The position numbers were made by a program, and so were the translations under genes. DNA of 64,000 nucleotides from Liquidambar formosana. Taxonomy: Eukaryota > Streptophyta > Magnoliopsida > Saxifragales > Altingiaceae. Under the pieces are notes generated by a model. It saw nothing but the letters and a program-made list of their open reading frames with translations. It ran no database searches and was not told the origin of the DNA. Location: assembly GCA_039720395.1 (NCBI GenBank), contig CM077823.1:30648371-30712370 (forward strand), written 5' to 3'. Shown one piece after another: positions 51,609-64,000 of the stretch. The first letter of the stretch is position 1, and each line of letters starts with the position of its first letter.

Positions 51609-54600
51609 TTACAGATCACCCCTGAAGAACGGGTCACTGAAAAACGAGCTGGAGAATGTCCCTCCCCCATTGGGGAAAAGAGTGAGGAAACAGATGAGGC
51701 CGAGAACAAAACCCCAAGCATACCTGTCATCTCCCAAGGGGGTGATTTCATCCGTTGCAGGTACTTCCTCTCCACCCCGGAAGAAGGTTGCAAATAATCC
51801 CCATGCCAAACAGAGGACACTTCCAGTAAGGCCACCAATACCCAGCAGAAGTGATGTGGCAAAAGACAGCAAAGTGGCAGTGTTTCTCCCAAACATAGCT
51901 TGCGCAATGCGGCCTCCTTCAAGTCTTCCACATGGTAACAAGTTTAAAGAAGTCACCACCATTCCTGCAAAAGCTTGAAGTGGTCAGACTCAAAATCTTC
52001 CATACAAATGAGTAACTATGATTGGAGAGCTGTGCCAAAAATTGAACCAATGCAACTGTTTTAATTCTCAAAGCATTTGTAAAACTCAGCCAAATATCAA
52101 GTCTTGTGCTTTGTTCTTAGTATCACTTAACCAAAAATTGTGTCAGTTTGCAAAATATATTATCTTAGCTGATATGTAATAGAAATAAGAAGACAAATGA
52201 AAAACAAGTCTAACAAAAACCCACCTAAAAGTCCAGCGAAAGCAAGGGGATCAACAGGAACTCCCACACCTTCCACTGCATAAGGCAATACATTCCCCAA
52301 ATCATCCGTGTAAGGGCCAATAACAAATTGGATGAAAGAAAGCAAAGGATTGTTATAAAAGAACTGAGGCCTTATATACCTGCAAAGAAGGAAAAGAAAG
52401 AGGTGTTGCAAAAGAGTATTATTAAAAAATGAGACAATATTTTTCTTTATTCCTTAAAAGAAAAAATACAAGCTGTGCTACTAAATCATTTAAAAGTAAT
52501 GATCATTATCATGTCAAACATTTAGACACTTGTCACAACAAACCTTCTAACATACTTATGACAGTCCTAGCCAATATAAGCAGCAGAAGTCACCATTGGT
52601 ATGCCTTAACGAGTTCACATGTTAAAGGAGCCATCTACTAAGACATGAACCCCTTTTTTCTTCCCCTCCCCCACCACCACCACCACCCCAAAAAAAAAAA
52701 AAACTCTTTTTTTTTTTTTTGAATTTTTTTTTTCTTTTAAGGCCTTCACACTTACTTTGTTGTTTGTGTATTTTGAATTGGCAATGGAGTTTAAATTACC
52801 CTGTGTTGAGGTCAACATGTGAGACGTACTTGGACATCAACACACTTGGCACCTGTTCCACATACCAAGGTAAAACTTCTAACAGTTAAAAACACTTCTC
52901 CCACAAGGAAAAAGGGGAGAGAGAGAGAGAGAGAAAGCAAGAAAAGAAAAGCAAAGAAAAGAAACAACAGAAGTTAGCTTAGAGATAGCAAGAAAAGAAA
53001 AGAAACAAAACAAAAGAAGTTAACTTGTGCATATAAATTACAAAATCATTGCTTTATTATATATTTTTTTTCAAGAGCTGACTTGCCTAAGGCAACAGGA
53101 ATTAGGAAGTCCTCTTATTTGTTTATGCACTTGTTCATCTTTATATTTAGAAAGGGGAGCAGTCGCCAAACAATTTCTCATATTGAATTATTGTAGTAAA
53201 TCATAATTGAAACTAAAGATAAACAAAATTACCCAGGAACTGATTATGCATTGCAAAAGGAATTATAGAAAACTTACAAAGCATTGTCACCCCCATTGAA
53301 GCTGCCATCAGCTACAAAAGCAGCAACTGCTAACACTAGTGATGTCAGATATGCACTAGCTGTGCGTGCCACTGGAATATCAAAAAGAGCCTTCTTATTC
53401 GGAAGCAGAGACTCATAGTTATTTATCACTCCCAAGCACCCTGTCCAATTAGATGGCACAAGAAAAGAGGGGCTGAGTTTAACACCATAACGAGCTGCTG
53501 TTACCCTTGTGGCTATCTGCAAGATATAACAAATAAAAACCTTCAGTACATAAATGAGGCAGGCGTTGCTAGGAGCCTAGAAAGCATTCAGAACTTAAAA
53601 TAAAGATAGCAGGAGTTGCTTGAAAGCATCGTAACATAACTCTCCAAATTTTTTAAGTCTTCCAGACTAAGCCACTTTCCACACATTACCCTTTTGTCAT
53701 CACTACAATTCAATAATATGTGAATGACAAAGGAAAATTGTAAATAACCACCAAATTATAGGCAGAGTCCCTATAAAATTCCAAATAACTTAGGCATGAG
53801 ACAGTGCTTTCTTATAGATTGTATTGCTTCTGCTCCACTCTAATTATTTTTTTCCCTTGTTCTCTTCTTGAAGTGAAACAACACTGGAGGAAAGAATGAA
53901 AATCCCTATTAAATCCTAATTTACAATGTTTATCTTGACAACTCTAGAATTTTCTTGTTGAATTTCAAAATTACTTTTCACTTCCCAACTTCTAGAAGTA
54001 TCCCCACAATGTAATTCCTAACTGAAATATATCAAGCCCCAAATAATGCCTCACCCCAAATTCATCACTACACAAGAAAAATGCAAAACAGCATCCACAG
54101 ATTGAAAAGCAAATCCTAAGCTGTACTCTGACACATTGAAATAGGATTAGCACTCAAATCAACATATGAATAAAGTCGCCTATAAAAGGAAAATGAAAAA
54201 TCTTGGTATTTTGTACAGGAGTTGTACTCTAGTACCCCCATTAAACTCACTAGGAAACATTTGTCACCATATAAACCCATATATAGATAATCATCTTCCC
54301 CCCCCCCCCCCCCCCCCTTTTTTTTTTTTTGGGTGGAAAATGATCCTCAAAATTACCAGTTCCAAACGTAACGATTTCAGGGTAATTACGAGGCAGGAAC
54401 ATGTGCAGTTCTGGAAGAATTGAAACCCATACAAAGGAGGATATCCCACACCAAAACCCATACAAAGAAAGAAGCCCTCCCAAACCTAACAAGTTCAGGG
54501 TATTATGAGGCAAGAACACGTGCAGTTTTGGAAGAATTGAAACCGATGCAAAGGAGGATATCCCACACCAAAACCCATACGAAGAAAGAAGCATTTGAAA

Positions 54601-57384
54601 AGAAACCATCAAGGCATCAAGACAACTACAATGACCAAAGTCTGCAAACGAATTTAGATTCCCCTTTGAAGCTCTAATGTATGGGCTTCCTTTTGAGCAA
54701 TACAAACTATGGATCCAGAAGAAAAAAGTGCATACAACAAATGCTACATCTGGTATCTCACTAATGTTTTAGGTTTTGGCAGCTCTCCAATATTTCATGC
54801 CCAGTTAATGAAATTTGCAAATTCACCATATATAACACTTTCAACAACACTGTATCTCCTGGCCTCTTTTAGGTCGAAAAGAGAAGACAAGAGAATGGCT
54901 TTCGAACAATTCCATCTGATGAAAGCATGTAAATAATCTTGTATGCATTTTGATGAAATATAACTCATATTGATGACTCACTAGACAAAACACGGTCTAA
55001 ATAATGAAACCTAATGCATTTCTAGGCTTTCTTCCACAAGGAACAAGTCACCGTAAGATGGGAATAAACATGTAAGCATATTGATTGCATTCCCACAACT
55101 GAATAAAAAAGAACCACTCAGAAATAGGTGAGGCACCTCTCTCAATAATGCCATAACCCATTTTCACATCCTCAACCAGAAAGTTGGCAACAAAAACTAG
55201 TATGATTTGCATCACATAGTACACTATATTCAATGCTGCTTAATAATTCTTAATTGCCAAATGAGTATGCTTTGATTGGGGTTTCTGTAACCATAACAAA
55301 CCATACCAGCCCATACTTAGACGAATATGTATAAATTATGCATGAAATTCAGCAAATGTCCTAATGCTTCACAATAGTGCGTATACTAATACATTCTTTC
55401 ATCAGATGTTTAGCAGTTTAGAAGCATTATGATTTCGGAATATCTACAATTTTGAATAAGTTTATCAAGCACTGTGTTATGCTCCTCCAACAAAATTTCC
55501 AAAACATAGATACATGTACCATTGAAGAATCCAAACTAACAGGATCATCTTGCCAGAAACAATAGGACAAAACGAAATTACCAATTAAAATCTAAGAGCT
55601 TTGTCTCAAAACAATGGTTTATTAATATGTGAATTTGATGGACAAGTGCAGGAAAACAAACCTCAGAAACTCCCAAAATGGAAAGGAAGCCACCAAAGAG
55701 AGGCACAACATCAGCCAGGTAGTCATCAAAAGTAGCACCAGGTTTAAGGAAAAAGCCACTCATCAAAGCTATTGTCCCAAAAGTTGTAACGCATAAGAGT
55801 ACTGCACTGACATAACCCCAGGGAGTGCTCAGCTTGGTTGACTCAAATTGGAGGTCCATTTCTGATTTGGGTTGCACCATACAAACCTAAAACACAATAA
55901 TTGAAGATTATAAGGTCATAAACATGAAGTAGTTCAAAAACTTAAGTAACAAAGGCTAGTGTTTTTATACACTGGTAGCCATTGAACTACTTAACCTCTA
56001 AATTTGTGTTTAATCCGGAAATCACACAATAATGACAGCTCCAGGAGTCATAACCTCCAAATATGGCCTTAGAACATTTCATCGTTTAATCCTTCCAGGA
56101 AATTCTCAATTACTTTCTACCCCTTTCTGTAAGTGGGACAGTCAACAATTACATGGCTCCAATACAACCTGTTAACCAACAGGTGCAGCTAAAAGATTTG
56201 TGGGTGTCTAGCTAAGATAAATGATCATCAGCCGCTTATCCAAGAGATTATATACATTTATTCCATAAGCATGCCATAATTTTAGTACTGAATCGAGAAT
56301 GACACCAAATGGAGACAACATTGTGGCCTAAGGTAAGCATAATATAAAAAATTCAGCCACTAAAATAGGTAGAGATTATGTTAAACACACATATAAGTTC
56401 AATTAAATTGTATTCTGAAATTGTAAGTGCAACATTAACTTCAAATAACAGAGTCACATATGAAATCATCAGCTAGTACCTGTTTAGTAATGTCGTCTGT
56501 TTTTTCCTCCATAAACCATAAAACAACGTCCCTGCCCGCTGCTTCAGATAGCTTCTTCTCCAATTTGGGAATGACTTCTTCAATGGGTCTCCTCAAATTC
56601 CCAATAAAAATCCCCCCATCCCCAAACCTCCGAACATCCGTCGCGAAAAATGTATCAAACCCGAAACAGCTCTTTAACTGCCACAGGCCCACAGCAAATG
56701 AAATTTCCACTTCTTGACATTGACTAGGATAACAAAAGGAATCCTTAAACGTTATTATTTATATGTTTATGCAAATATACACACATATATTTAGTTTATT
56801 TATAGACAAATAAGGGAAACAATCACCTTGTTAAGATCAAGAGCCTTGAAAGCCTCCTCTGCTTGCTCCAACCTTTCTTTCTCTCTAGCCAAACTATCAC
56901 GGACCAGTCTATTGAAAAACCCCACAATTGGATTGTCACTATTTTCTCTGTCAAGCTCCTTGAGCTTCCTATCAGCCCTCTTCTTCTCCAGCTTTATCGC
57001 GGCTTCAATCGACGGATTACCCATGAACTTCTTGAACTCCTCGTCCGTCTTCCAATCCAACTCTTGCAGTTTCTCTGTCTCATCCTCATCACCCCCTTCT
57101 TCACCCACCTCAACTTCTGCAGACAATTCACTCTTCTGGGCCTCATTCCCACCCCCCGGCTTCTCGGAAACTACCGCGACAGACGAAGAGGAAGATGGTT
57201 CACTCTCTGGGTCATCTTTAATGGAGAGTCTGAGAGCTTTTCTTGAACTGGCTGTGGGAAATTGAGAGAATGAGAGGTGGGTTCTTTGCCCAAATGGGTG
57301 TTTGGCATAAGGTGAGAAAATGGTACGTGGAGTCTTTCTGAGAGTGAATGAAGAAGAGTATGTGCTGACGAAGAGGGTGGCCAT
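51609..57384 (-). CDS. EGY3: EGY3-like plastid zinc-less site-2-protease homologue
   Basis: Six exons on the minus strand: 56827-57384, 56480-56677, 55662-55886, 53278-53516, 52225-52379 and 51609-51964, all with GT/AG borders; 576 aa, close to the family length. The start MATLFVSTYSS opens a plastid transit peptide (about 1-55). An acidic linker and a charged coiled segment follow, then the GNLR motif (about 212-215) and several membrane spans from about 262 to 560. Site-2 proteases use HExxH and N(x)2P(x)3LDG; here the first reads SEIAT (326-330) and the second NLLPCGRLEG (466-475), with Glu for Asp. That is the EGY3 subfamily pattern, so it is not expected to be a zinc protease. EGY3 is known as a thylakoid protein linked to heat, salt and oxidative stress signalling. 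Confidence 0.93.
54299..54330 (+). repeat. Poly(C)-poly(T) tract in EGY3 intron
   Basis: About 19 C followed by about 13 T within the 2.1-kb intron between exons 3 and 4. Length is likely to be unstable or misassembled. Confidence 0.8.
54361..54596 (+). repeat. 118-bp direct repeat in EGY3 intron
   Basis: Two head-to-tail copies (54361-54478 and 54479-54596), about 90% identical. Both contain GGAGGATATCCCACACC and CAAAACCCATAC. No coding or splice role is evident. Confidence 0.75.
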
Positions 57385-57750
57385 TGGAGAAGATGGAGAA
57401 GAGTTGAGAACGAGGTTGAGAGAGGTCGTGCATGGTGTGGGTGCAGAGGGGAAGAGGAGATTTTGATTAGGGAGAGAGAATTGTCTAGAAAGTTGGAGAA
57501 GTGTTACAGACTTACAGGTGGTCGCAGTTTTAGAGGTGGTGACAAAGAGGATGAGACCCCACAGAAAATCTAGAAAGGCATCAAGAAGGGGAAAATTGTG
57601 TGGATGGTGGTGACTCGTGAGGGTTTGGATAGAAGGAAAGAGATGTTTGGTAAAGTAGATTTTATGAATTTGCACATCAACGGGAATGTCCAAGACACAG
57701 GGGAGTGAGCAAAACATGTACTTCAAAAAAAATATAGAAGATCCTATAAA

Positions 57751-59117
57751 TCTTCTATAGGTAAGGATTCTCTTGTGTAAATGGATATTCCAGTGAAATT
57801 TGCATTTTTGTGTCATATGAGATCAAACAAATTATGTGAGACCCATCTAACACCAATAATCTTCACTGGACCATCCTTTCATTGGAGGGCTCCTTCTTTA
57901 TCTTCCAACCATTTAATTTCTCAAGAAACTTAGTATAAATGTTCTTACGGATTACCTATTTTGTGGACTTGAGGGAAAAATATTGGGTCAATAATATATG
58001 TCGAGTTATTAGGAAATGGGTTAATGATATAAATTAATGGCATGTTTGGTTGTCTAATTTGAAATCAAACACTTCAAGAAATTTTACATAGGTTTGAAGG
58101 CATAAAATCTATCACTTTGATTTAGAATATTTTTAAAAATTGTACTTATTGCTATAGTTGATGTTATAGAATCAATTTTAAGGAATTCATGAAATACCAC
58201 TATTTTGAATTGTTACTCTTATTTGTGATGATAACTACTATTTTCTTGAATCTGTTAATTCAACGTGATAGAATATGCCTTCAACTCTATGTAAAATTTC
58301 TTAAATTGTTTGATTTCGAATTAGACAACCAAACAGGCCATAAGTTAACAAGTTTCAGTTCGGCTTCTCTCATGTGAATTCTTTTCATTTTCTAAAGATA
58401 ATTTCGTCATTTTTAGCATCAAGAAAGGTGGAAAATTTTCATACTCTAATGGTTCCAATTCATATACCAATTTCACAAATATTAGTTCAAACGGATTCAC
58501 CATTTGGTGCAATTGTTTAGAATTAAACATCTGAAATCATCAGAGCAAGAAGATAAATGAGATGCATCATTTAATTGGTCAAATTAAATTAAATATTTCT
58601 TTCCCGCTGCAATGAGAGACAGGAATTCATTAGAGATCATATCGAGGAGCCAATTCAATGGTAGTACATGCAGCCAAGCTGTGTGATCACCAATCAAGTG
58701 AAAAATTGAAACCATATTCTCTAGAAAAAGATCTTAGCCATCCAATTTGATTTGCTAAAAGTGAAAAAAATAAATAAATAAATAAAAATGATAATTTCAT
58801 TTTACTTCTTTCAAGTTTAACCCTTTTTTTAAAAATACTTTGTCCTTTGTTTTTTTTCTTGCTATAAACTACTCTCTATAGTCATTTTGATTTTTGATCT
58901 CTACCCTCTATAGCCTTAGGTGATAGCACTTGTTTTCTTTTCCATAGGAGGAATATGAGTAAACTCAATGGCAAACAATTACCTATTCCCATGAAATTGA
59001 AAAGGGTGACGTATAATTTTCAAACCATGATGGAATAAAAGTGAAAACAGACCACACTTCAACGTGCAGTGTGAAGTGTAAATTTTCCTGGGAAAAAAAA
59101 AAAAGGCGAACATTTGG
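57751..59117. repeat. Duplicated EGY3-upstream segment, copy 1
   Basis: Non-coding; aligns as a direct repeat with 62935-64000 (shared blocks CAAACAAATTATGTGAGACC, GGACCATCCTTTCATTGGAG, GGTAGTACATGCAG). It starts about 370 bp upstream of the EGY3 start codon, so it includes the distal EGY3 promoter region. It carries a MITE that copy 2 lacks. Confidence 0.8.
58038..58340. mobile_element. PIF/Harbinger-type MITE with TAA target duplication
   Basis: The termini TGGCATGTTTGGTTGTCTAA and the complement of the right end TGGCCTGTTTGGTTGTCTAA are inverted repeats of about 33 bp. TAA flanks both sides (58035-58037 and 58341-58343). The paralogous copy at 62935-64000 has a single TAA (63227-63229) with collinear flanks. 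303 bp, no coding capacity. Confidence 0.88.
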
Positions 59118-61479
59118 ATGTCTTAAGCTTATTTCTGCAGTATGTGACTAGGTTACTGCTCTATGCCTTCCACTTTCCAAAAGGATATTCAAACACTTCC
59201 GAACTACAATGCATGAACAGAAAGAATCTCAATTTCGCAAAAATGCAAAAGGTTCTAGAGAAATACATGCAATACAGAGCGAATGAAAAAAAAAAAAAAT
59301 GTATTTTATTATTATTATTTAAATTAACTTGTAAAAGCCCACAAAAACAAAAACGAAAATAATGAGGTCTTCAACATCTAGGAGGACCAGAACATATTTG
59401 GATTTTTAGTTCTACTGCTCATCTTATTGTGTAATGCCACGGACAACAATCTTCAACCTTTGATGCAAAAATCTTTGTGACCATATATCTTCTTTAGTAG
59501 CGGACCGCCCATCAACGAGAACACGAAATTTGTGAAAGATTTGGTAAACATCTTTCCGTTCAACTCCACAAAACGAACTCTCAGACTACTTGAGATTGGC
59601 TTAATTTCCACCTAACCTTTTGATGCACAGAAAATGGGTTGTACAAATTGAGTTCATATAGGCCTTAGGGAGCCTGAAAAAATTAATGACCACATTAAAT
59701 TTCATAATAAAGAAAGATTATTACCGCGATTACATACCATAATAAGATTCGCCAACGCACTTGGCTGTTCTTTCTAAATTTAACAAATTGAGTTATTGAG
59801 TGGGTGAAGAATTTCGATATTCACATTAATTTTTTTATAAATGGATCAAATTTTCCCATGCTCATGGATAAAATTTCAAATCGCTGTAAATGTTTCTTTT
59901 TATGAGCTGACACACCAACAAAGTACTTTAATGTCACCAAATTACCCTCCATATTTAGATTTTTTTATTTTTTTTTATTTTTTTTGAAAATGTTGATGCC
60001 TTGATGGCTTTAAGACTCATATATCGTTGTCATTTAAGTTCAGAACACCATTTATATTTTGGGCAAACCCCTCTTCCAAGCAAACAGAACACGTACTGCA
60101 TGACTTATAATTATTTTATTTTCGTTAAAAAGAAATTATATTCAAACATTGCAGCCATGAATATTAACTTTGGAATTTTATTTATGGCCATTTATTAATG
60201 GGTAACCTTAACCTTTTCCATTTTTGTTGCAATTACATTATTTCTATGAGACAATACGCTAAATAGAAATTGGTCAATTCACTACGGATTGAAACGAAGA
60301 ATCTATTTTTTAGAAAAATTGGTTAGTATGCGAAATATGTCCATTCATTGTGTCTTGAAGCTAAAGAAGGCAACAAAAAGTGGCAGTAAGAGTGATATTT
60401 TATTAGATCAACTCCTTTTAATGCCCCAACATTTTCGAAAAATTTGATGGGTTTATGGTAGTAATCACTATTGCATTGGCAAAATAATGCACAAATGAGA
60501 CTGTTGAACTCACCAAACCGAACTTCTTTTACCTATAAGTGGGATTCATGGAAGAATAATGATGCGGTAGCAATTTTGTTATAAAAAATAGAGAAGTAAA
60601 AATGACGTTTGGCTAGCAAAAATAGTCGAGATGGTTGGATAGCTAGCCCCTTGGAGAAGCTCTTAGTGTAGCTAGCTTGATCTGATCATGTATTGTCTTT
60701 CTTTTTTTCCCACCTTTTTTCCTCCCTAATTGTATTAGAGAGGAAGTAACCTCTAAACCTACTGGCTACTGCTACCCAAACCCCCACCCACCACCGACCA
60801 TGTCTTCGATTTGCGAAGCAGTTTGACCATGTCCTCTGCAACGTGATGTCCTTCCAATCCTATAGCTTGAAATAAATACCACCTAATTGTTATGAAAAAT
60901 TTCAAAAAAATAGATTCTTGATCAATTTTCCTTCATAATTATGTTATTGTCAAAAAAAATGAATGGATGTGGAGAAGAGTTCCTCCACTTTGGGGTGTTC
61001 TCATTGTTAAACATATCTCTCTCAACCTTTATGATCACTTGAAGCCATACCAAGCTCATGCCCATCCCTAAGTGCCCAAAAACTCAACTGTGACATTGGT
61101 TGAAAAGCCCACATTCCTTATAGAGCCAGACAGCCATCGTCCATTATGATCTCGGATGAGTCCACCTGCTTCGGCCGGTCCTGGGTTTTCTGGGGACGAA
61201 CCATATGCAATGAGTTTGGCCCAAAGAATGCCTTTCAATAGCCCACTAAACTATAACTTTAATAATAATATGTAAATAAAAGAGATCCATTCAACAACCC
61301 GTCATTAATGAATGTAATCATTTAATCATGCTACATTGCTAATTTGTCAATGGCCCTTGAGTCTAAATTGCTAATTTGTAGAGTTTTTAGTTTCAACTCC
61401 GCGTGGACGTGACATAATAGTGGCTGGCTAGTATTACATTGCGGCATGCGCACTTCTTGACCATATGAAAATTGGTTAA
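59118..61479. other. Intergenic, no gene recognised
   Basis: AT-rich with short simple repeats (A runs, T-rich tracts near 59960). I looked for exons on both strands and found none I can support. Confidence 0.4.
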
Positions 61480-61714
61480 GCTGTCCATTAGAAAATATCA
61501 TTTTAAACAACTTTGTAGAATGAAGTTTTTCCAAAATCTGTCGTTTAAATGAATGTTTTGGTCATTTACAATCTATATTTTGTTTTTACAGAATTTTCCT
61601 TGAAAACTAGTAAAAACAAATCCACTTAAACAATAAATTTTGAAAAATAAATAAATAAATATAAAATAAAAATTTCTACAAAGTTGTCAAAATGATGTTT
61701 TCTAATGGACAACG
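61480..61714. mobile_element. Fold-back element
   Basis: TTGTCCATTAGAAAA.ATCATTTT with ACAACTTTGTAGAA appears inverted at 61481-61521 and 61672-61712. Weaker pairing continues inward to give arms of up to about 100 bp. Probably a small foldback MITE; termini not defined. Confidence 0.5.
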
Positions 61715-62697
61715 CAGGTGAAAATCTTTTATATTCTTTGAAAAGTTTAAAATATATGGGGTGCTTGGAAATTCTTGTGATCACAATAGCCAACCCCAAA
61801 TAAAAAAGGGGCATTTAGCCACAAGTCCCATTTTCAATACTTATAGAGAATCAAGTCTCCTTTAAAAAACTATTTAAGCCTCAAGTCCACTGTTAGATGA
61901 TTGGACAAAAATGCCCCCAATGCTCTAAAGACTTTCCTTTCAAATTTTGTAAAAAATTAAATTGTCCATAATAACCGGAGATATTTTTCACACAAAATCA
62001 ATAATATTCCTATTCCTCCATTTTCAAAAATCGTGTAACTAAATTAAAGGCTAATCAACGTTTCTCCGCAAGTTGATCGTGCTTCAAATTTTTCGGCCAA
62101 AAAAATGGGAATTTTTCCATAGCAAAAATAGCTACATAAAGTTTATGAAATGCTACATGTTAAATTTGGTAATAGTTATTTCATAGTTGTAACTGTTTAA
62201 TATAATTTCGTAATTAGTTACATAAGGGCTCGTTCCAACGAATGCATAACCTTGTTGTAACTATTTGAAGGGATGCTAAATCACTGTAAAGTTTCATGTT
62301 TTGGAGATTTAGATCAATGTACAAATCTGCGGATTTGATTCTACTATTGGGTTAATATTAATGGAAAAGTAATATAAGTCGTTTTGCCAACCAGATCTTG
62401 AAAGGGATAAACATGGGAATCCCATGATTTCGGCAAAAATCGTGGGGAAGATTCACATAAAAATTTTTCCTAATTATTAAATGTCAACTACATACTAAAA
62501 TACCAATCTGGGCAAAAGGGTAAAGATGGAATTCGTGAATCTAACTAACACAATAAATTGCTTAAATGGTAATGTTTCCAGCCATAAGTGAACTTGAAGC
62601 CATAAAAAGGATTTGGTAAAACTTATTACAAAACATGGGCATTGGACTCATGGCTGATTTTCCTAATAAAAAACAAAGAAGATCCTATATGGAGAAA
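61715..62697. other. Intergenic, no gene recognised
   Basis: AT-rich; no coding, RNA or clear transposon structure found. Confidence 0.35.
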
Positions 62698-62908
62698 CTC
62701 TATGGTACCTTGGGGTAACATATTCAAATTGTAAGTTGGTTACATTTTTGGTAACCTCATGTCACATTTTGTTAAGTAACCGCTTATTATAAAATGTGGG
62801 TCACTTAACACAAAATGTGCCCTGAAGTTACCAAAAATATGACTACTTACCATACCATGTGACCACTTAAGATATGGTACCCGATTTTTTGTGTGGTACC
62901 ATAGAATT
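62698..62908. mobile_element. Palindromic MITE, about 210 bp
   Basis: The outer ends TCTATGGTACC and GGTACCATAGA pair perfectly, and internal arms (about 62739-62783 and 62807-62853, TTTTTGGTAAC, GCACATTTTGT) pair over about 45 bp. The whole can fold on itself. Contains no gene. Confidence 0.65.
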
Positions 62909-62934
62909 CCCCCCTTGTGGCTCATTTAGATTAA

Positions 62935-64000
62935 TCTTCCTATAGGTAAGAATTCTCTCTAATAAATGGATGCTCTAATAAAATTTGCATGTTTATATCA
63001 TATGGAATCAAACAAATTATGTGAGACCCATCAAAAATTATTGATCTAGAATTCATTGGACCATCCTTTCATTGGAGGGGATCCTTCTCTACCTTCCTAC
63101 CACTTAATTCCTTATGAAAGATGGCATAAATGTTCTTATGGTTTGCCCATTTTGTGGACTTAAGGGGGAAAATAATAGGTCAACAATATATAAAATGTTC
63201 TTAGGGAATGGGTCAACGACACATATTAAGCTAACAAGTTCCACGTGAATTCTTTTCATTTTATGAAGATGATTTTGTCATTTTTAGCATCAAGAGAGGT
63301 GGAAAATTTTCATACTCTTAATGGTTCCAGTTCATGTACCAATTTCGCAAATATCAGTTGGAAGGGACCATGAGATTCGCATTACCCTTTTATTTGGAAT
63401 TAAACATCTGAAACCATCAGAGCAAGATGATAAATGAGAGGCATCATTTGGTCAAATTTAATTGAATATTTCTTTATCGCTGCCATGAGAGCCAGGAGAG
63501 ACATGTAGAGATTTTATTTACCATGAAGAGATTATGAAAGAGGATTCATTAGAGATCAAGGAGCCAAATCAATGGTAGTACATGCAGACAAGCTGTGTGA
63601 TCACCAGTCTAGTGAAAAATTGAAACCATATTCTCCAGAAAAAACAAATCTTAGCCATCCAATTTGATTCGTCAAAAATGAAAAAAAAAAATGATAAATA
63701 TATTTTTAAATTTTCAAGTTTAACCCTTTTTAAAAAAAAATTATCCGTTAAAATTTATTTATTTATCTTTTTGCTATAAACTACTCTCTATAGTCTCTCT
63801 ATAGTCCTAACTGATAGCACTTTGTTTCTTTCAAATGGGAAGAATATAAGTGAAATCAATGGCAAACAACATATTCACAAAAAATTGAAGAGGGCCAAGT
63901 ATAATTTTCAAACCATGAGGCTATCAAAGTGAAAACGGACCAAACTTCAACTATGTAAAGTGTAATTTTTCCTTTGGGGGGGGGGGGGGGGAACATTTGG
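62935..64000. repeat. Duplicated EGY3-upstream segment, copy 2 (runs off the window)
   Basis: Direct repeat of 57751-59117 without the MITE. Homology continues to the last base (GAACATTTGG on both sides), so the true end lies beyond the window. A run of about 16 G at 63975-63990 replaces an A run of copy 1. Confidence 0.8.

Noticed and set aside
54250..54705. 151-codon minus-strand frame with an internal repeat
   Set aside because: Intronic in EGY3, created by the 118-bp direct repeat and the poly(C) tract.
56828..57265. 145-codon plus-strand Ser-rich frame
   Set aside because: Antisense shadow of EGY3 exon 1 (acidic and Lys-rich coding).

Overview
This is plant nuclear DNA, most likely from a woody eudicot: AT-rich, with long intron-containing genes, plastid-targeted proteins, a G-type lectin receptor kinase pair and many small transposable elements. 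I cannot name the species. Every protein-coding gene or recognisable gene relic lies on the minus strand; only retrotransposon fragments read on the plus strand.

Layout. 0.1-0.35 kb: relic of an amino-acid permease. 1.37-5.36 kb: a four-exon alpha-tubulin gene with perfect splice sites but two single-base insertions that break the frame; its 2.4-kb first intron holds two fold-back elements and a possible SINE. 5.5-10.4 kb: intergenic, with tandem repeats and candidate DNA transposons. 10.45-15.02 kb: a four-exon gene for a SHORT HYPOCOTYL IN WHITE LIGHT 1-like plastid membrane protein (204 aa), whose introns hold a Ty1/copia fragment, a SINE and a MITE.

16.4-47.5 kb is a tandem segmental duplication. 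Unit 1 (about 16405-28619) and unit 2 (about 29214-47493) each carry an intronless G-type lectin S-receptor-like kinase (two 786-aa proteins, about 95% identical) followed by a decaying array of SKIP22 (FBXO7-like F-box) genes. Unit 2 is fuller: receptor kinase, pseudogene C, truncated paralogue B, and the only intact gene, E (46858-48528). Unit 1 keeps only fragments: a 3.6-kb deletion removed pseudogene C and half of B (leaving fragment A), and the duplication breakpoint cut E in half (fragment D). Comparing the units gives filled and empty sites for two transposon insertions with target-site duplications. Both units share an old LINE remnant on the plus strand.

51.6-57.4 kb: a six-exon EGY3 gene, the plastid site-2-protease-like protein that lacks the zinc ligands. 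57.75-59.1 kb, just upstream of EGY3, is repeated at 62.9-64.0 kb and runs off the window; the first copy carries a PIF/Harbinger-type MITE missing from the second.

The genes form no pathway or operon. The interest lies in genome dynamics: gene birth and decay in a tandem array, transposon insertions dated by paralogous empty sites, and a receptor-kinase pair with degenerate extracellular cysteines. I found no tRNA, rRNA or CRISPR, and nothing that supports a new multi-gene system.
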